Source of the DNA: Ferruginibacter sp.
GTDB lineage: Bacteria > Bacteroidota > Bacteroidia > Chitinophagales > Chitinophagaceae
Reading direction: 5' to 3'
NCBI GenBank assembly: GCA_014379625.1
Contig: JACMLJ010000051.1
Span: 1 to 64,000, forward strand
Length of the DNA: 64,000 nt
The position numbers and the translations under genes are program-made. Below the pieces are notes generated by a model, which was given only the letters and a program-made list of their open reading frames with translations, was not told where the DNA came from and did no database searches. This document shows, piece by piece, positions 34,717 through 44,409 of this stretch (its first letter is position 1; every line of letters begins with the position of its first letter).

Positions 34717-37464
34717 TTAAATTGAAAAGGCCTTATCCACGATTTCCGCCTGCTCCTTAGCGTGAATCTTTGAATAACCCGTAGCAGTAGACGCACTTGG
34801 AGGGCGGCTGATGATGAAGAAATTGATATGCTTCAGGTTCATGCGTAAAAATGTGGCTGCACCCATATTTAATGGTTCTTCCTGCACCCAGTACCAGATA
34901 GCTTTACTGTATTTTTTGTACAGTTCGTCTAATTTGGTTTGTGGCAAAGGGTAGATTTGTTCTATACGGACGAGCCCTGTATCCGACCTGTTATCTTTTA
35001 CCTGTTTTTCGGCAAGATCAAAATACATTTTTCCACTGCACATTATTACTTTTTTTACCGCGGAGGGATCTTTCACAAAAGTATCATCTATTATTTCCTT
35101 AAACCCACCAGAAGTAAATTCACCCGCCAAACTATAAGTTCCGGGGTGGCGGAGATTTGCTTTTGGAGAAAAAACGATCAGCGGCTTTCTAAAAGGCCAT
35201 GCCAACTGCCTGCGCAGGAGGTGGAAAAAATTCGCTGCTGTGGTAACGTTTGCAATCACCATATTTAGTTCGGCACACATTTGTAAAAAACGCTCCATCC
35301 TGGCGCTGCTATGTTCAGGCCCCTGCCCTTCGTACCCATGGGGCAATAGCATCACCACGCCATTCATGCGTTGCCATTTGGTTTCGGCTGCGGCTATAAA
35401 CTGGTCAATCGTAGTTTGAGCCCCGTTGCAAAAATCGCCGAATTGAGCTTCCCAGATCACCAGGGCATTTGGGTTGGCCATAGAATATCCATATTCAAAT
35501 CCCAAAACTGCGTATTCACTTAACAATGAATTATAAATGCGGAAGGGCGCCTGCATTTCAGTAAAATGATTCAGGCGATTATATTCTGTATTGTTGTTCT
35601 CGTCGTAAATAACAGAATGGCGATGACTGAAAGTTCCTCTTTTTACATCCTGCCCGCTCATGCGCACGTCTTTGCCCTCTATTAATAAACTTCCATAGGC
35701 CATCAGTTCACCGGTTGCCCAGTCTACTTTTTGCTCATCGGTATACAGCTTTACTTTGTCCTGCAGTAGTTTTTCCACCTTTCGGAGCGGTTTAAAATCA
35801 GTTGGCCATTTCATTAATCCATTAAACAATACAGTAAAATTTTGCTCACTGATAGCCGTAACGGGGGAAGCTTCAAAGTCATCGTTTACAGCCCTTCTTA
35901 AACTTTTCCACCAAAGCTCGGGCTTTTGAAAGTTATAGGGTAAAGGGTTTTGCTTTACTTCGTCTAATCTTTCCTGTAAGTCGGCTAAAAATTGTTTTTC
36001 CATTTCCTTTGCCAATGCCTTGGCCTCGGGCTCGCCATTCTCTATCAGGTATTGCGTGTACACTTCTCTTGGATTAGGATGCCTGTCAATTAAGGCATAC
36101 AACTGCGGCTGCGTAAATTTAGGCTCATCCCCTTCATTGTGACCATGTTTACGGTAACATACCATATCGATGAAAATATCACTGTTGAATTCCTGGCGAT
36201 AATGGGTAGCTATTTCCACTGCCTTTACCACTGCTTCCGGATCGTCGCCGTTTACGTGCAAAACAGGCGCTTTTACCATCGCCGCTACCGAGGTACAATA
36301 GTCTGCACTACGGGCATCATCAAAATCTGTGGTAAATCCTATTTGGTTATTGATAACAAAATGTATGGTTCCCCCGGTATAATACCCTTTTAAGTTAGAC
36401 ATTTGCAATACTTCGTAAACAACTCCCTGCCCTGCCACCGAGGCATCCCCATGGATCAATATAGGCAATATCTTATCAAAATCGCTGTTATACAGTACAT
36501 CAGCCTTACAACGTGAAAATCCTACCACTACCGGGTCTACGGCTTCAAGATGGGATGGGTTGGGGCAAAGTTTCAGATTGATCTTATTGCCGGATGCAGT
36601 TACAATATCACTGCTAAAACCCAAATGATATTTTACATCGCCGCTTCCCATGGTAGTGTCGGGTGTAGCGGTTCCTTCAAATTCGCTGAATATCTGTTCG
36701 TAAGTTTTACCCAAAATATTGGCGAGTATATTCAGTCTTCCCCTGTGTGCCATACCTATTACTACTTCCTGCACATTATTTAACGAGGCGGTATTAATGA
36801 TGGCGTCAAGCGCGGCGATGGTAGTTTCGCCACCCTCCAGGGAGAACCTTTTTTGTCCTATATATTTGGTATGAAGGAATTTTTCAAACATAACCCCTTC
36901 ATTGAGCTTTTGGAGAATTCTTTTCCGTTGTTCCAATGGGACCGGCTTAAGCATGGTTTGTTCAACAGCCTGTATCATCCAATCTAATTTGCGGGTGCTG
37001 TTATCCGCCCGAAACTCTACTCCCAGGTTATGGGTATAGCATTTTTGTAAATGATTGATGATGTTTTGGAGTGTTGTTTTTCCTAAGCCAACAAATTTGC
37101 CGGTTTCGAATGCAATGGGTAAATCGGCTGCCGTTAACCCAAAGTTTTCAAGACTTAGATTCGCCTTCCGGTCTTTACGTTCACGAATAGGATTTGTTTT
37201 TGCCACAAGATGGCCCTTCCTTCTATAAGCCTGAATTAACTGGTAAACGCTTAGTTCCTTTTCAAGTTGAACTTTATCTATTGCATTGCCGGAGGTTGTA
37301 TTGGCGCCGTTAACTGGTTTAACGCCATTGCTGACTGCGAAATCAAATCCTTCAAAAAATTTACGCATATCCCCATCGATACTGGCGGGGTCTTTTAAAA
37401 AATCGTTATACAGGTTCTCAATGTATGCCGGATGAGAATTAGTGATGTATTGAAAATCCTTCAT
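34717..37464 (-). CDS. sucA: 2-Oxoglutarate dehydrogenase E1 component
   Basis: E1 decarboxylates 2-oxoglutarate using thiamine diphosphate and passes the succinyl group to E2 lipoate. The 915-aa protein has FEKFLHTKYIGQKRFSLEGGE, GMAHRGRLNILANIL, HGDASVAGQGVVYEVLQMS with the diphosphate-binding region, and VYRKHGHNEGDEP-like text (CYRKHGHNEGDEP). The pyrimidine-domain segment EAQFGDFCNGAQTTIDQFI and the C-terminal region are complete. It has a terminator at once downstream, so it is not cotranscribed with sucB. Confidence 0.97.
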   Translation of the reverse strand: MKDFQYITNSHPAYIENLYNDFLKDPASIDGDMRKFFEGFDFAVSNGVKPVNGANTTSGNAIDKVQLEKELSVYQLIQAYRRKGHLVAKTNPIRERKDRKANLSLENFGLTAADLPIAFETGKFVGLGKTTLQNIINHLQKCYTHNLGVEFRADNSTRKLDWMIQAVEQTMLKPVPLEQRKRILQKLNEGVMFEKFLHTKYIGQKRFSLEGGETTIAALDAIINTASLNNVQEVVIGMAHRGRLNILANILGKTYEQIFSEFEGTATPDTTMGSGDVKYHLGFSSDIVTASGNKINLKLCPNPSHLEAVDPVVVGFSRCKADVLYNSDFDKILPILIHGDASVAGQGVVYEVLQMSNLKGYYTGGTIHFVINNQIGFTTDFDDARSADYCTSVAAMVKAPVLHVNGDDPEAVVKAVEIATHYRQEFNSDIFIDMVCYRKHGHNEGDEPKFTQPQLYALIDRHPNPREVYTQYLIENGEPEAKALAKEMEKQFLADLQERLDEVKQNPLPYNFQKPELWWKSLRRAVNDDFEASPVTAISEQNFTVLFNGLMKWPTDFKPLRKVEKLLQDKVKLYTDEQKVDWATGELMAYGSLLIEGKDVRMSGQDVKRGTFSHRHSVIYDENNNTEYNRLNHFTEMQAPFRIYNSLLSEYAVLGFEYGYSMANPNALVIWEAQFGDFCNGAQTTIDQFIAAAETKWQRMNGVVMLLPHGYEGQGPEHSSARMERFLQMCAELNMVIANVTTAANFFHLLRRQLAWPFRKPLIVFSPKANLRHPGTYSLAGEFTSGGFKEIIDDTFVKDPSAVKKVIMCSGKMYFDLAEKQVKDNRSDTGLVRIEQIYPLPQTKLDELYKKYSKAIWYWVQEEPLNMGAATFLRMNLKHINFFIISRPPSASTATGYSKIHAKEQAEIVDKAFSI

Positions 37465-37524
37465 TTGAAATATAAAATTTATTGGTTATTATGGCAATAT
37501 TTCAGGAATGCAAATATCGTTGAT

Positions 37525-38019
37525 TTATACATTAGATAAAAGAGGGATTTTAGGCTTAATACTTAAAAAATTGATAATTACCGAGCTCCATAAAACGTAT
37601 GCGGTAAAAAAATAAAATCCGGGTTCAAGGGTTGCGCTGGTGTTGCTCATTGCCCTTGCTCCGAGGAAGGCGATCAATATGCTAACTGCAAAAACATCTG
37701 CCATCGCCCATTTGCTGATCGCAGCTACCAATTTCTGCCATTTTCCGGAAATATCTTTTGATAACAGGATATAGAAAACGATCCCTGATTTAACCAATGG
37801 AACAATTAGTCCAAATGAAAAAATCAGCAGAAAGGGAAAATAATTGCCGCCTTCCCATAACGATTGCAAGGTACCCAACACACTTCTTGTTTCATTGAAA
37901 AGATGGATATCAACGAAAAAATTGGCCGAAATGTCAATCTTCAGCAAATCCAGCACCAGGCCAAAACCTAAAACTACTAAAGAAAGTACGTGCATCAATA
38001 ACAACATCAAACGGTTCAT
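37525..38019 (-). CDS. PqiA-like membrane protein
   Basis: The 164-aa protein has about four hydrophobic segments. The segments GNYFPFLLIFSFGLIVPLVKSG and ISKWAMADVFAVSILIAFLG match the core of paraquat-inducible protein A (PqiA/YebS) domains. The usual cysteine-rich cytoplasmic motif is absent, so this is a single-domain, short version. PqiA proteins act in lipid transport between envelope membranes in E. coli; the role here is inferred. It lies 60 bp upstream of sucA on the same strand and diverges from rpsT. Confidence 0.82.
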   Translation of the reverse strand: MNRLMLLLMHVLSLVVLGFGLVLDLLKIDISANFFVDIHLFNETRSVLGTLQSLWEGGNYFPFLLIFSFGLIVPLVKSGIVFYILLSKDISGKWQKLVAAISKWAMADVFAVSILIAFLGARAMSNTSATLEPGFYFFTAYVLWSSVIINFLSIKPKIPLLSNV

Positions 38020-38365
38020 ATGCTAAATTTATAGTTGGAAAAAGCTATAATTGACTTAGAACTTGTTTACAATCGATGGCTAACAGATAAATTTTGATTC
38101 AAAATTGTTACGGTTAATGAAACCACAACCGGGAAGAAGGCTGCGACAGAAATTTAAAAAGCTTTTAAGAACTTTTATAAAAACAAACCAGGTTGGCAGG
38201 AATAACCGTTGTTTCAGGCAAAAAATCCGATGGAATTTGTACTTTATCCCCTTAACTAAAAAGGGTAAACAGCGCCTTAACAAAATGATTTTTGAAATTC
38301 CTTTTTTAATATTGCTTATTTCTTATTTCAAATCCCTATCTTTGCAGCCCAAAAATAAGATTTAA
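38020..38365. other. Divergent intergenic region before rpsT
   Basis: This 346-bp gap contains the rpsT promoter at its right end. A basic 86-codon plus-strand frame (38105-38365) runs through the promoter to the base before the rpsT ATG, and I do not consider it coding. No other feature is seen. Confidence 0.6.
38312..38344 (+). promoter_or_regulatory. rpsT promoter
   Basis: TTG at 38312-38314 and TATCTTTG at 38337-38344 (22-bp spacer) match Bacteroidota -33/-7 elements. The ATG is 22 bp after the -7 box. Confidence 0.6.
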
Positions 38366-38623
38366 ATGGCAAACCATTCAGCAACTAAGAAAGATGTGCG
38401 TCAGAGCAACAAACGTAATGAACGTAACCGTTATTATGGCAAAACAACCCGTAATGCGATACGTGATATTAAAGCGATTGAAGACAAACCAGGCGCTGTT
38501 GAAAAACAACCCCTTGTGGCTTCTATGATTGATAAATTGGCGAAGCGTGGTACCATCCATAAAAACAAGGCCGCCAATTTAAAAAGAAAACTGGCTTACA
38601 GAATTAACGCAATTGCGAATTAG
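38366..38623 (+). CDS. rpsT: 30S ribosomal protein S20
   Basis: The 85-aa basic helical protein begins MANHSATKKDVRQSNKRNERNR and contains KTTRNAIRDIKAIE and a C-terminal GTIHKNKAANLKRKLAYRINAI, the S20 signature that contacts 16S rRNA helices. A consensus promoter lies upstream and a perfect terminator downstream, so it is monocistronic. Confidence 0.97.
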   Translation: MANHSATKKDVRQSNKRNERNRYYGKTTRNAIRDIKAIEDKPGAVEKQPLVASMIDKLAKRGTIHKNKAANLKRKLAYRINAIAN

Positions 38624-38649
38624 TTTTTGCTTTTTGTTTATATCATTAC

Positions 38650-38680
38650 AACCCGACAGGTAGTACCTGTCGGGTTTTTT
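38650..38680 (+). terminator. Rho-independent terminator of rpsT
   Basis: AACCCGACAGG and CCTGTCGGGTT form a perfect 11-bp stem with a five-base loop, ending in a T run. Confidence 0.93.
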
Positions 38681-38716
38681 ATTAATAAAATAATACCGCC
38701 CAATGCAATGGAATTG

Positions 38717-38724
38717 TACATTTG
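38717..38724 (+). promoter_or_regulatory. -7 element of the endonuclease I gene
   Basis: TACATTTG matches TAnnTTTG 27 bp before the ATG. Confidence 0.45.
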
Positions 38725-38751
38725 TGATTCTTTAAAAATAAACCAAAAGCT

Positions 38752-41262
38752 ATGCAAAAGCTTATACCCCTTATTTTTGCGCTTACTTTTTCTATTATCA
38801 GTCTTCAAATTGCCGCACAGGGAACAGAAACATTTACCAACATCCCTGCTACATCAAGCTCATATGCAACCCGCTCCTGGACAGGCGACAACCCTGCCTT
38901 AACCTGGGGGGCAACCGATGCCCGCACAGACCAGGCAATGAATGGTAAAGCGATTGTTATACGCAACGGCTCGGTTACCTGCAATAATATCCCCAATGGC
39001 ATTGGAAGTATTTCTTTTAACCACCAGCAATTTTTTACAGGGGCTAATTCTGTTTTACAGGTATATATCAATAATATACTGGCAGGTACTGCTAACCCCA
39101 GTTTAACTTTAGCCACCACTGTTATCAATAATATAAATATAACAGGCGCTTTTAGCCTGGAGATTCGCCAGGTAACTGCCGGGTTAAGAATTGGTATTGA
39201 TGATATTAGCTGGACATCCAATAGCGCTGCCGTTTGTACCGAACCTGCGGCGCAGCCAGGTGCTTTAGTGCTGACAGCCACACCGACAACTGTCTCCGGC
39301 AGTTTCACGGCCCCGGTACCACCTGCTGATGAATACCTGGTGGTCAGGCATAGTTCCGCTACCCTGTTAGCTTCCCCTTCAGATGGCACCAGCTATTCGC
39401 CGGGCAGTTCATTGGGAGGTGGAACGGTGATCAGTGTTGGATCCACCACAACATTTACCACGGCCGGTCTTAACCCCGCGACCACTTATTATTTCTTTGT
39501 ATTTGCCATCAGCAGTGAAGACTGTTCAGGTGGTCCCAATTATTTAACTACTACCCCATTAGCAAGCAACACCTCCACCTTGCCTTTACCAGCCTGTTCT
39601 ACCCCACCGGCAATGCCCACTTCATTGGTATTAACACCAACCAATAGTTCGGTTTCAGGAAGTTTTACCGCTGTGGCGGGCGCTAACAGGTATTTGGTGG
39701 TAAGCAGTACCGTATCCACTCTTTCCACTACACCTTTAACCGGAACCACTTATAGCCCGGGACAGGCATTGGGAGGGGGTACCATTGTGTCCTACAGTAC
39801 ATCTTCCGGATTTTCTTCATTTGGATTAACGGCAGGTACGCAATATTACTTTTTTGTTTTTGCCGCTAATGGCGATTGCAGCGGCGAACCATTTTATACC
39901 GCCACTTCATTAACCGGCAATACCACCACTTTATCAGGCAATGGCATTCCTCCCAATTATTACGATGCTACTTCCGGACTTACCTGCGCTCCTTTAAAAA
40001 CAGCCCTCTATTCGATCATTTCTGCCAATTCAATTGAACTGACCTATACCCCCGGCGTCTGGAACGCCTATCAAACTACCGACCTGCATAGAAATGATGC
40101 CAATACCGCCACCATCATCTGGGATATGTATTCGGACAACCCAACAGGTGCGGAATCTTACACTTATACTTTGGGCACTAATCAGTGTGGAAATTATAAC
40201 AGTGAGGGAGATTGTTACAACAGGGAACACTCCTTCCCAAAATCATGGTTTAATGATCAAACCCCGATGTATTCTGATTTGCACCATCTTTTTCCTACAG
40301 ATGGATACGTGAATAACAAACGGGGGAATTTCCCTTACGGTGAAGTAAGCTCGCCTACCTGGACTTCGACCAATGGCAGCAAACTGGGGCCTAATAGTTT
40401 CCCGGGATTTGCCGGAACTGTTTTTGAACCCATCAATGAATATAAAGGCGATTTTGCAAGGGCCCAGCTATACATGGTTACCCGCTACGAAAACTTAGTG
40501 GCAGGTTGGATCACCAATGGTAATGCAAATGATTTACTAAGCGGTAATCAGTACCCGGCTTTGGATAACTGGGATATCCAGTTGATGTATAAATGGCATT
40601 TGCAGGATCCGGTAAGCCAGAAAGAAAGGGACAGAAACAATGCGGTTTATGCTTTACAACACAACAGGAACCCCTTTGTTGACCACCCCGAATATGTGGC
40701 AATGGTTTGGCAGTGCACGGGAGTATTACCGGTAACACTGATAGATTTTAAAGCGGTAAAAATCAATACGGGCATCCGGATAACCTGGGTTACCGCAAAA
40801 GAGACCCATTTCAAAAATTATGAAATTGAAAGGAGTGCGGATGGCACCCTGTTTAACAAAATAGCTGTGATTGCAGGAAAAAACCAGCCAAACTATTCAT
40901 TTACAGATCGTAATTTACCCAATAGCAAATGGGTATTCTATCGTTTAAAGATGATTGACCTTGACGGTAAATTCAGTTACAGTAAAATCGTTTCTGTAAG
41001 ACTGAGCAATAACTTATCGAATGCCCTTGTTTATCCAAACCCCACTGCGGATTCATTTACCATTCAATTGAAAAATCCACTGGCAGCAAAAAGCAGTTTG
41101 CTGATTACAGATTTGGCCGGCAGAACCCTGTCAACTCAACACCTGCCGGCAGCACAAAATAGTATCCCTGTAAATGTGCGTCAATTACCCGCGGGCAGGT
41201 ATTTTCTTACCATCACCAATGATCATGAATTTATAAAGGAATCATTTGTGATCACCCTGTAA
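38752..41262 (+). CDS. Secreted endonuclease I family protein with T9SS sorting domain
   Basis: The 836-aa protein has a signal peptide (ending AAQG), an N-terminal beta domain, two fibronectin-III-like repeats each ending in YYFFVFA (about residues 165-280 and 285-400), a nuclease domain near 415-660, and a C-terminal sorting domain from VYPNPTADSF to ESFVITL. The nuclease part has NREHSFPKSWF, the catalytic Arg-Glu-His of the EndA/Vvn family, and SDLHHLFPTDGYVNNKRGNFPYG. It probably degrades extracellular DNA for nutrient or biofilm turnover at the cell surface. The nuclease core is complete. Confidence 0.93.
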   Translation: MQKLIPLIFALTFSIISLQIAAQGTETFTNIPATSSSYATRSWTGDNPALTWGATDARTDQAMNGKAIVIRNGSVTCNNIPNGIGSISFNHQQFFTGANSVLQVYINNILAGTANPSLTLATTVINNINITGAFSLEIRQVTAGLRIGIDDISWTSNSAAVCTEPAAQPGALVLTATPTTVSGSFTAPVPPADEYLVVRHSSATLLASPSDGTSYSPGSSLGGGTVISVGSTTTFTTAGLNPATTYYFFVFAISSEDCSGGPNYLTTTPLASNTSTLPLPACSTPPAMPTSLVLTPTNSSVSGSFTAVAGANRYLVVSSTVSTLSTTPLTGTTYSPGQALGGGTIVSYSTSSGFSSFGLTAGTQYYFFVFAANGDCSGEPFYTATSLTGNTTTLSGNGIPPNYYDATSGLTCAPLKTALYSIISANSIELTYTPGVWNAYQTTDLHRNDANTATIIWDMYSDNPTGAESYTYTLGTNQCGNYNSEGDCYNREHSFPKSWFNDQTPMYSDLHHLFPTDGYVNNKRGNFPYGEVSSPTWTSTNGSKLGPNSFPGFAGTVFEPINEYKGDFARAQLYMVTRYENLVAGWITNGNANDLLSGNQYPALDNWDIQLMYKWHLQDPVSQKERDRNNAVYALQHNRNPFVDHPEYVAMVWQCTGVLPVTLIDFKAVKINTGIRITWVTAKETHFKNYEIERSADGTLFNKIAVIAGKNQPNYSFTDRNLPNSKWVFYRLKMIDLDGKFSYSKIVSVRLSNNLSNALVYPNPTADSFTIQLKNPLAAKSSLLITDLAGRTLSTQHLPAAQNSIPVNVRQLPAGRYFLTITNDHEFIKESFVITL

Positions 41263-41393
41263 AATATCCGGGCCGTGTAAAAAAGAGTTATCAGACCAAC
41301 AATCAAGAAACCTGCAAACTAACCACCCGGCTGTACGGGGGTCTCTGAGCTATGTGGAATATATTGTAGCTTGTGAAAAATTTTCTTTCTGTT

Positions 41394-43127
41394 ATGAAGG
41401 TTACAGTTATTATTTTCTCCACTTTATTTTTATCGTTTTCCTTTATCATTTCCAATGCACAGCAATGCCGGTTTGAAAAAACCAATGGTAAGGAATCGGC
41501 TACTTATTTTGAAGCCATCGACTGGTTTAAACAATTAGATAAAATATCCCCGTTGGTTGTGGTAAAGCAAATGGGCGGCACCGATGCAGGGTACCCGTTG
41601 CACCTTGTATTAGTAAGCAGTGACGCGAAATTTGATGTAGCAGGATGGCACCGGGAAAAGAAAGTGGTAATACTAATCAATAACGGCATTCACCCGGGCG
41701 AACCGGATGGCATTGATGCAAGCATGATGCTGGTAAGGGATATTGCCGCTAAAAAAATTAAATTACCCGGCAATGTTGCGCTGGCGTTTATCCCGGTGTA
41801 CAATATTGGCGGGACTTTAAACCGGGGTTCTTCATCCAGGGTAAATCAAAACGGGCCATTGGAATACGGGTTCAGGGGTAACTCACAAAACCTTGACCTG
41901 AACAGGGATTTTACAAAATGCGACAGTAAGGAAGCAAGATCTTTCACGGAAATTTTTCACTTTCTTGATCCGGATATTTTAATGGATAACCATGTAAGCG
42001 ATGGCGCCGATTATCAGCATACCATGACCCTGCTTACTACCCAGTATGACAAATTAGGCCATGGATTAGGCGATTGGTTAAAGCAAATTTTTGAACCTCA
42101 ATTGTACAGCAGCATGAGCAAAAAAGGCTGGGATATGATACCTTACGCAAATTTTGAAACCGCCCGCCCGGATGTTGGTATGGAAATGTTTTATGATCCG
42201 CCCCGGTATTCTTCCGGCTATGCAGCCCTGTTCCAGACGATCTCCTTTATACCGGAAACGCATATGCTAAAACCCTATAAAGACAGGGTGCTTTCTACCT
42301 ATGCACTGATGCAGACGATGATAGAAAAAACCTCCGCTAATGCCGGCGAATTATTAACAAAACGGGCTAATGCCAAGGCAGAGGTTATAAAAGAAAATTC
42401 ATTTCCCTTAAGCTGGCAGGTTGATTCAACAAAAAACTCCATGGTGCGGTTGATGGGCTATGAACCTGCTTTTAAAACAAGCGATGTGACCGGTTTACAA
42501 AGCATGTATTATGATCACGATAAACCATTTACAAAAGCCGTAAGGTATTTTGATGTGTTTACCCCCACCCAGGAAATAAAAAAACCAACCGCTTATATTA
42601 TTCCGCAGGGGTGGCATGCAGTCATTGACCTCTTAAAATTAAATGGTGTTAAACTTCATCCATTCCTCCGCGATACCTTATTAACAGTAGAAGCCTATCA
42701 TATTGACGATTACAAATCTATTCCCCGCCCTTATGAAAAGCACCATAAAAACAACGGTGTAAAAGTTTCCGTAATCAACCAACCGATACAGTTCCTGAAA
42801 GGTGATGTATATATTGCGATGGATCAAAGGGCCAACCGTTATATCATTGAAATGCTGGAACCGACCGGGGATGACAGTTTTTTTGCCTGGAATTTTTTTG
42901 ACGCTATCCTTCAGCAAAAGGAGGGCTACAGCGATTACCGCTGGGAAGAACTGGCCTCCCGGGTTTTGAAAGATGATCCTGCACTGCAAAAAAAATTCCA
43001 GGCCAAAAGGTCAGGAGATGCCGAATTTACTTCCAACGCATCCGCTCAATTGGATTTTATTTACAAAAACTCACCTTACTATGAGCCGGTGCATTTGCGT
43101 TATCCGGTATTTCGCTTTATAAAATGA
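41394..43127 (+). CDS. Secreted M14 zinc carboxypeptidase-like protein
   Basis: From the ATG at 41394 the 577-aa protein has a signal peptide ending SNAQ. An earlier GTG at 41373 would add seven residues before the signal. The M14 zinc and catalytic residues are visible: His and Glu in NNGIHPGEPDG, the Arg pair segment NLDLNRDFTK, the third ligand His in LMDNHVSDGADYQHTMTLL and the catalytic Glu in SFIPETHMLK. About 230 more residues follow as a beta-rich C-terminal domain without a sorting signal. A periplasmic peptidase is likely; the peptide or peptidoglycan substrate is unknown. Confidence 0.9.
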   Translation: MKVTVIIFSTLFLSFSFIISNAQQCRFEKTNGKESATYFEAIDWFKQLDKISPLVVVKQMGGTDAGYPLHLVLVSSDAKFDVAGWHREKKVVILINNGIHPGEPDGIDASMMLVRDIAAKKIKLPGNVALAFIPVYNIGGTLNRGSSSRVNQNGPLEYGFRGNSQNLDLNRDFTKCDSKEARSFTEIFHFLDPDILMDNHVSDGADYQHTMTLLTTQYDKLGHGLGDWLKQIFEPQLYSSMSKKGWDMIPYANFETARPDVGMEMFYDPPRYSSGYAALFQTISFIPETHMLKPYKDRVLSTYALMQTMIEKTSANAGELLTKRANAKAEVIKENSFPLSWQVDSTKNSMVRLMGYEPAFKTSDVTGLQSMYYDHDKPFTKAVRYFDVFTPTQEIKKPTAYIIPQGWHAVIDLLKLNGVKLHPFLRDTLLTVEAYHIDDYKSIPRPYEKHHKNNGVKVSVINQPIQFLKGDVYIAMDQRANRYIIEMLEPTGDDSFFAWNFFDAILQQKEGYSDYRWEELASRVLKDDPALQKKFQAKRSGDAEFTSNASAQLDFIYKNSPYYEPVHLRYPVFRFIK

Positions 43128-43140
43128 TGAGGGGGTAATG

Positions 43141-43168
43141 AATCGGCAATTGTGAATGTTTAATGGGG
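43141..43168. repeat. Heptad repeat cluster after the M14 gene
   Basis: Units AATCGGC, AATTGTG, AATGTTT and AATGGGG are in phase, 13 bp after the stop. Confidence 0.7.
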
Positions 43169-43298
43169 AAAGTGCCGCATTTAAGCGCTGGCGCAGGCTT
43201 TCCACGAATTGAATGGCGATAGCGTCATCTCGAATCAGGTCAGCTAATAACAACTTTGACGTACTTGCGTTCCCGTTACCAATAATAAAATAATGGCA

Positions 43299-43306
43299 TA
43301 TATTTG
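43299..43306 (+). promoter_or_regulatory. -7 element of the 131-aa membrane protein gene
   Basis: TATATTTG fits TAnnTTTG 20 bp before the ATG. Confidence 0.45.
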
Positions 43307-43326
43307 ATTCACTAAAATTAACCCGC

Positions 43327-43722
43327 ATGAGTAAGGAAGTTTATGCGATTCCGCTCCGGTATCGTAAAATGGAGAATTTGCATATTGTATTCTGGTTGTT
43401 TAAAGATATAAGCTGGTGTATGATCTGGCGGCCATTGGGCATCGCAATGATTTTCCCTACCCTTATTATTGCCATTATTATTACGCTGCGCACCAGGCAA
43501 TACATGAGCGAAGTATGTCATAATATCGCCATTGTAGTATGGATCACCGCAAACTCTTACTGGATGATCAGCGAGTTTTTACATTTTGATACCGATGTTT
43601 TATGGGGCGAATACACTTACAAGCATCTGTCCATTGTACCCTTCGTAATGGGCATACTGGTGCTTGGCTATTATTATTTGTGGTGGAGGCCATGGCATAA
43701 GGATGCGGTGGAAACGATGTAA
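43327..43722 (+). CDS. Conserved hypothetical membrane protein (131 aa)
   Basis: It has about four hydrophobic segments and a Trp-rich core (LHIVFWLFKDISWCMIWRPLG, then HNIAIVVWITANSYWMISEF). I recall similar proteins in other Bacteroidota, without a known function. It converges on the response regulator gene with a one-base gap. No enzyme motif is seen. Confidence 0.8.
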   Translation: MSKEVYAIPLRYRKMENLHIVFWLFKDISWCMIWRPLGIAMIFPTLIIAIIITLRTRQYMSEVCHNIAIVVWITANSYWMISEFLHFDTDVLWGEYTYKHLSIVPFVMGILVLGYYYLWWRPWHKDAVETM

Positions 43723-43723
43723 G

Positions 43724-44395
43724 CTATAGTTGAACCAGCCCGTGTTTAAGCGCATACAAAACCAACCCCACCCGGCTTTTTACAGTAAATTTTTCAAACA
43801 GTGCGTTTCGGTATCCGTCAACGGTTTTAGGACTAACAAACATTTTACCGGCAATTTCATAGTAGGTAAGTTCGCTGCAGGCCAGTTTCAAAAAATCTTT
43901 TTCCCGGTCATTCATTGATCGTATGGCGTCTGTTTTTGTTTTATCCGGATCTTTATCGTTTTGCAGGGCGTGCACCAGTTTACCGGTGATAAAATCGGTA
44001 TAATAAAAACCCTTGTTCATAATCGCGTTGAGGGCTTCGCCCAAAACCGGGGGTTCCACATCTTTACTGAGGTACCCTTTTACCCCCAGCTTAAGCATGA
44101 GCAGGATGCTCTCTTCTTTTTCAACCATGCTTACTACCAATATTTTTATAAGGGGGAAATTCTCGTTCAGCCATTGTACAGCCGCGAAGCCATCCATCTT
44201 CGGCATATTGATATCCATAATCAGGATATCCGGTTCATTGCTTTTGGTTAATTTTTGCTGAAGATCCAGGCCATTATCGGCTTCAAAAAGTATAACGCAA
44301 TCGCTGCAAACCAGTTCAATCAGGCTGATCAGTCCTTTGCGAAAAAGCGTATGGTCATCTACTAATGCTAAGCGCATTATTGGTTTACCTGGCAT
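43724..44395 (-). CDS. LuxR/NarL family response regulator
   Basis: The 223-aa protein has a receiver domain with the acidic pair VDDH, phospho-acceptor Asp61 in LIMDINMPKMDG and the Lys in GYLSKDV, then a LuxR-type helix-turn-helix MNDREKDFLKLACSELTYYE...PKTVDGYRNALFEKF. It is the partner of the histidine kinase gene 14 bp upstream. MRLALVDDH at 44377 is an alternative start. It controls unknown targets; the adjacent divergent genes are candidates. Confidence 0.94.
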   Translation of the reverse strand: MPGKPIMRLALVDDHTLFRKGLISLIELVCSDCVILFEADNGLDLQQKLTKSNEPDILIMDINMPKMDGFAAVQWLNENFPLIKILVVSMVEKEESILLMLKLGVKGYLSKDVEPPVLGEALNAIMNKGFYYTDFITGKLVHALQNDKDPDKTKTDAIRSMNDREKDFLKLACSELTYYEIAGKMFVSPKTVDGYRNALFEKFTVKSRVGLVLYALKHGLVQL

Positions 44396-44409
44396 AAGGG
44401 TTTTTTAAT

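Noticed and set aside
38105-38365. An 86-codon plus-strand frame before rpsT
   Set aside because: It runs through the rpsT promoter and ends at the base before its ATG; the sequence is basic and low in protein-like features.
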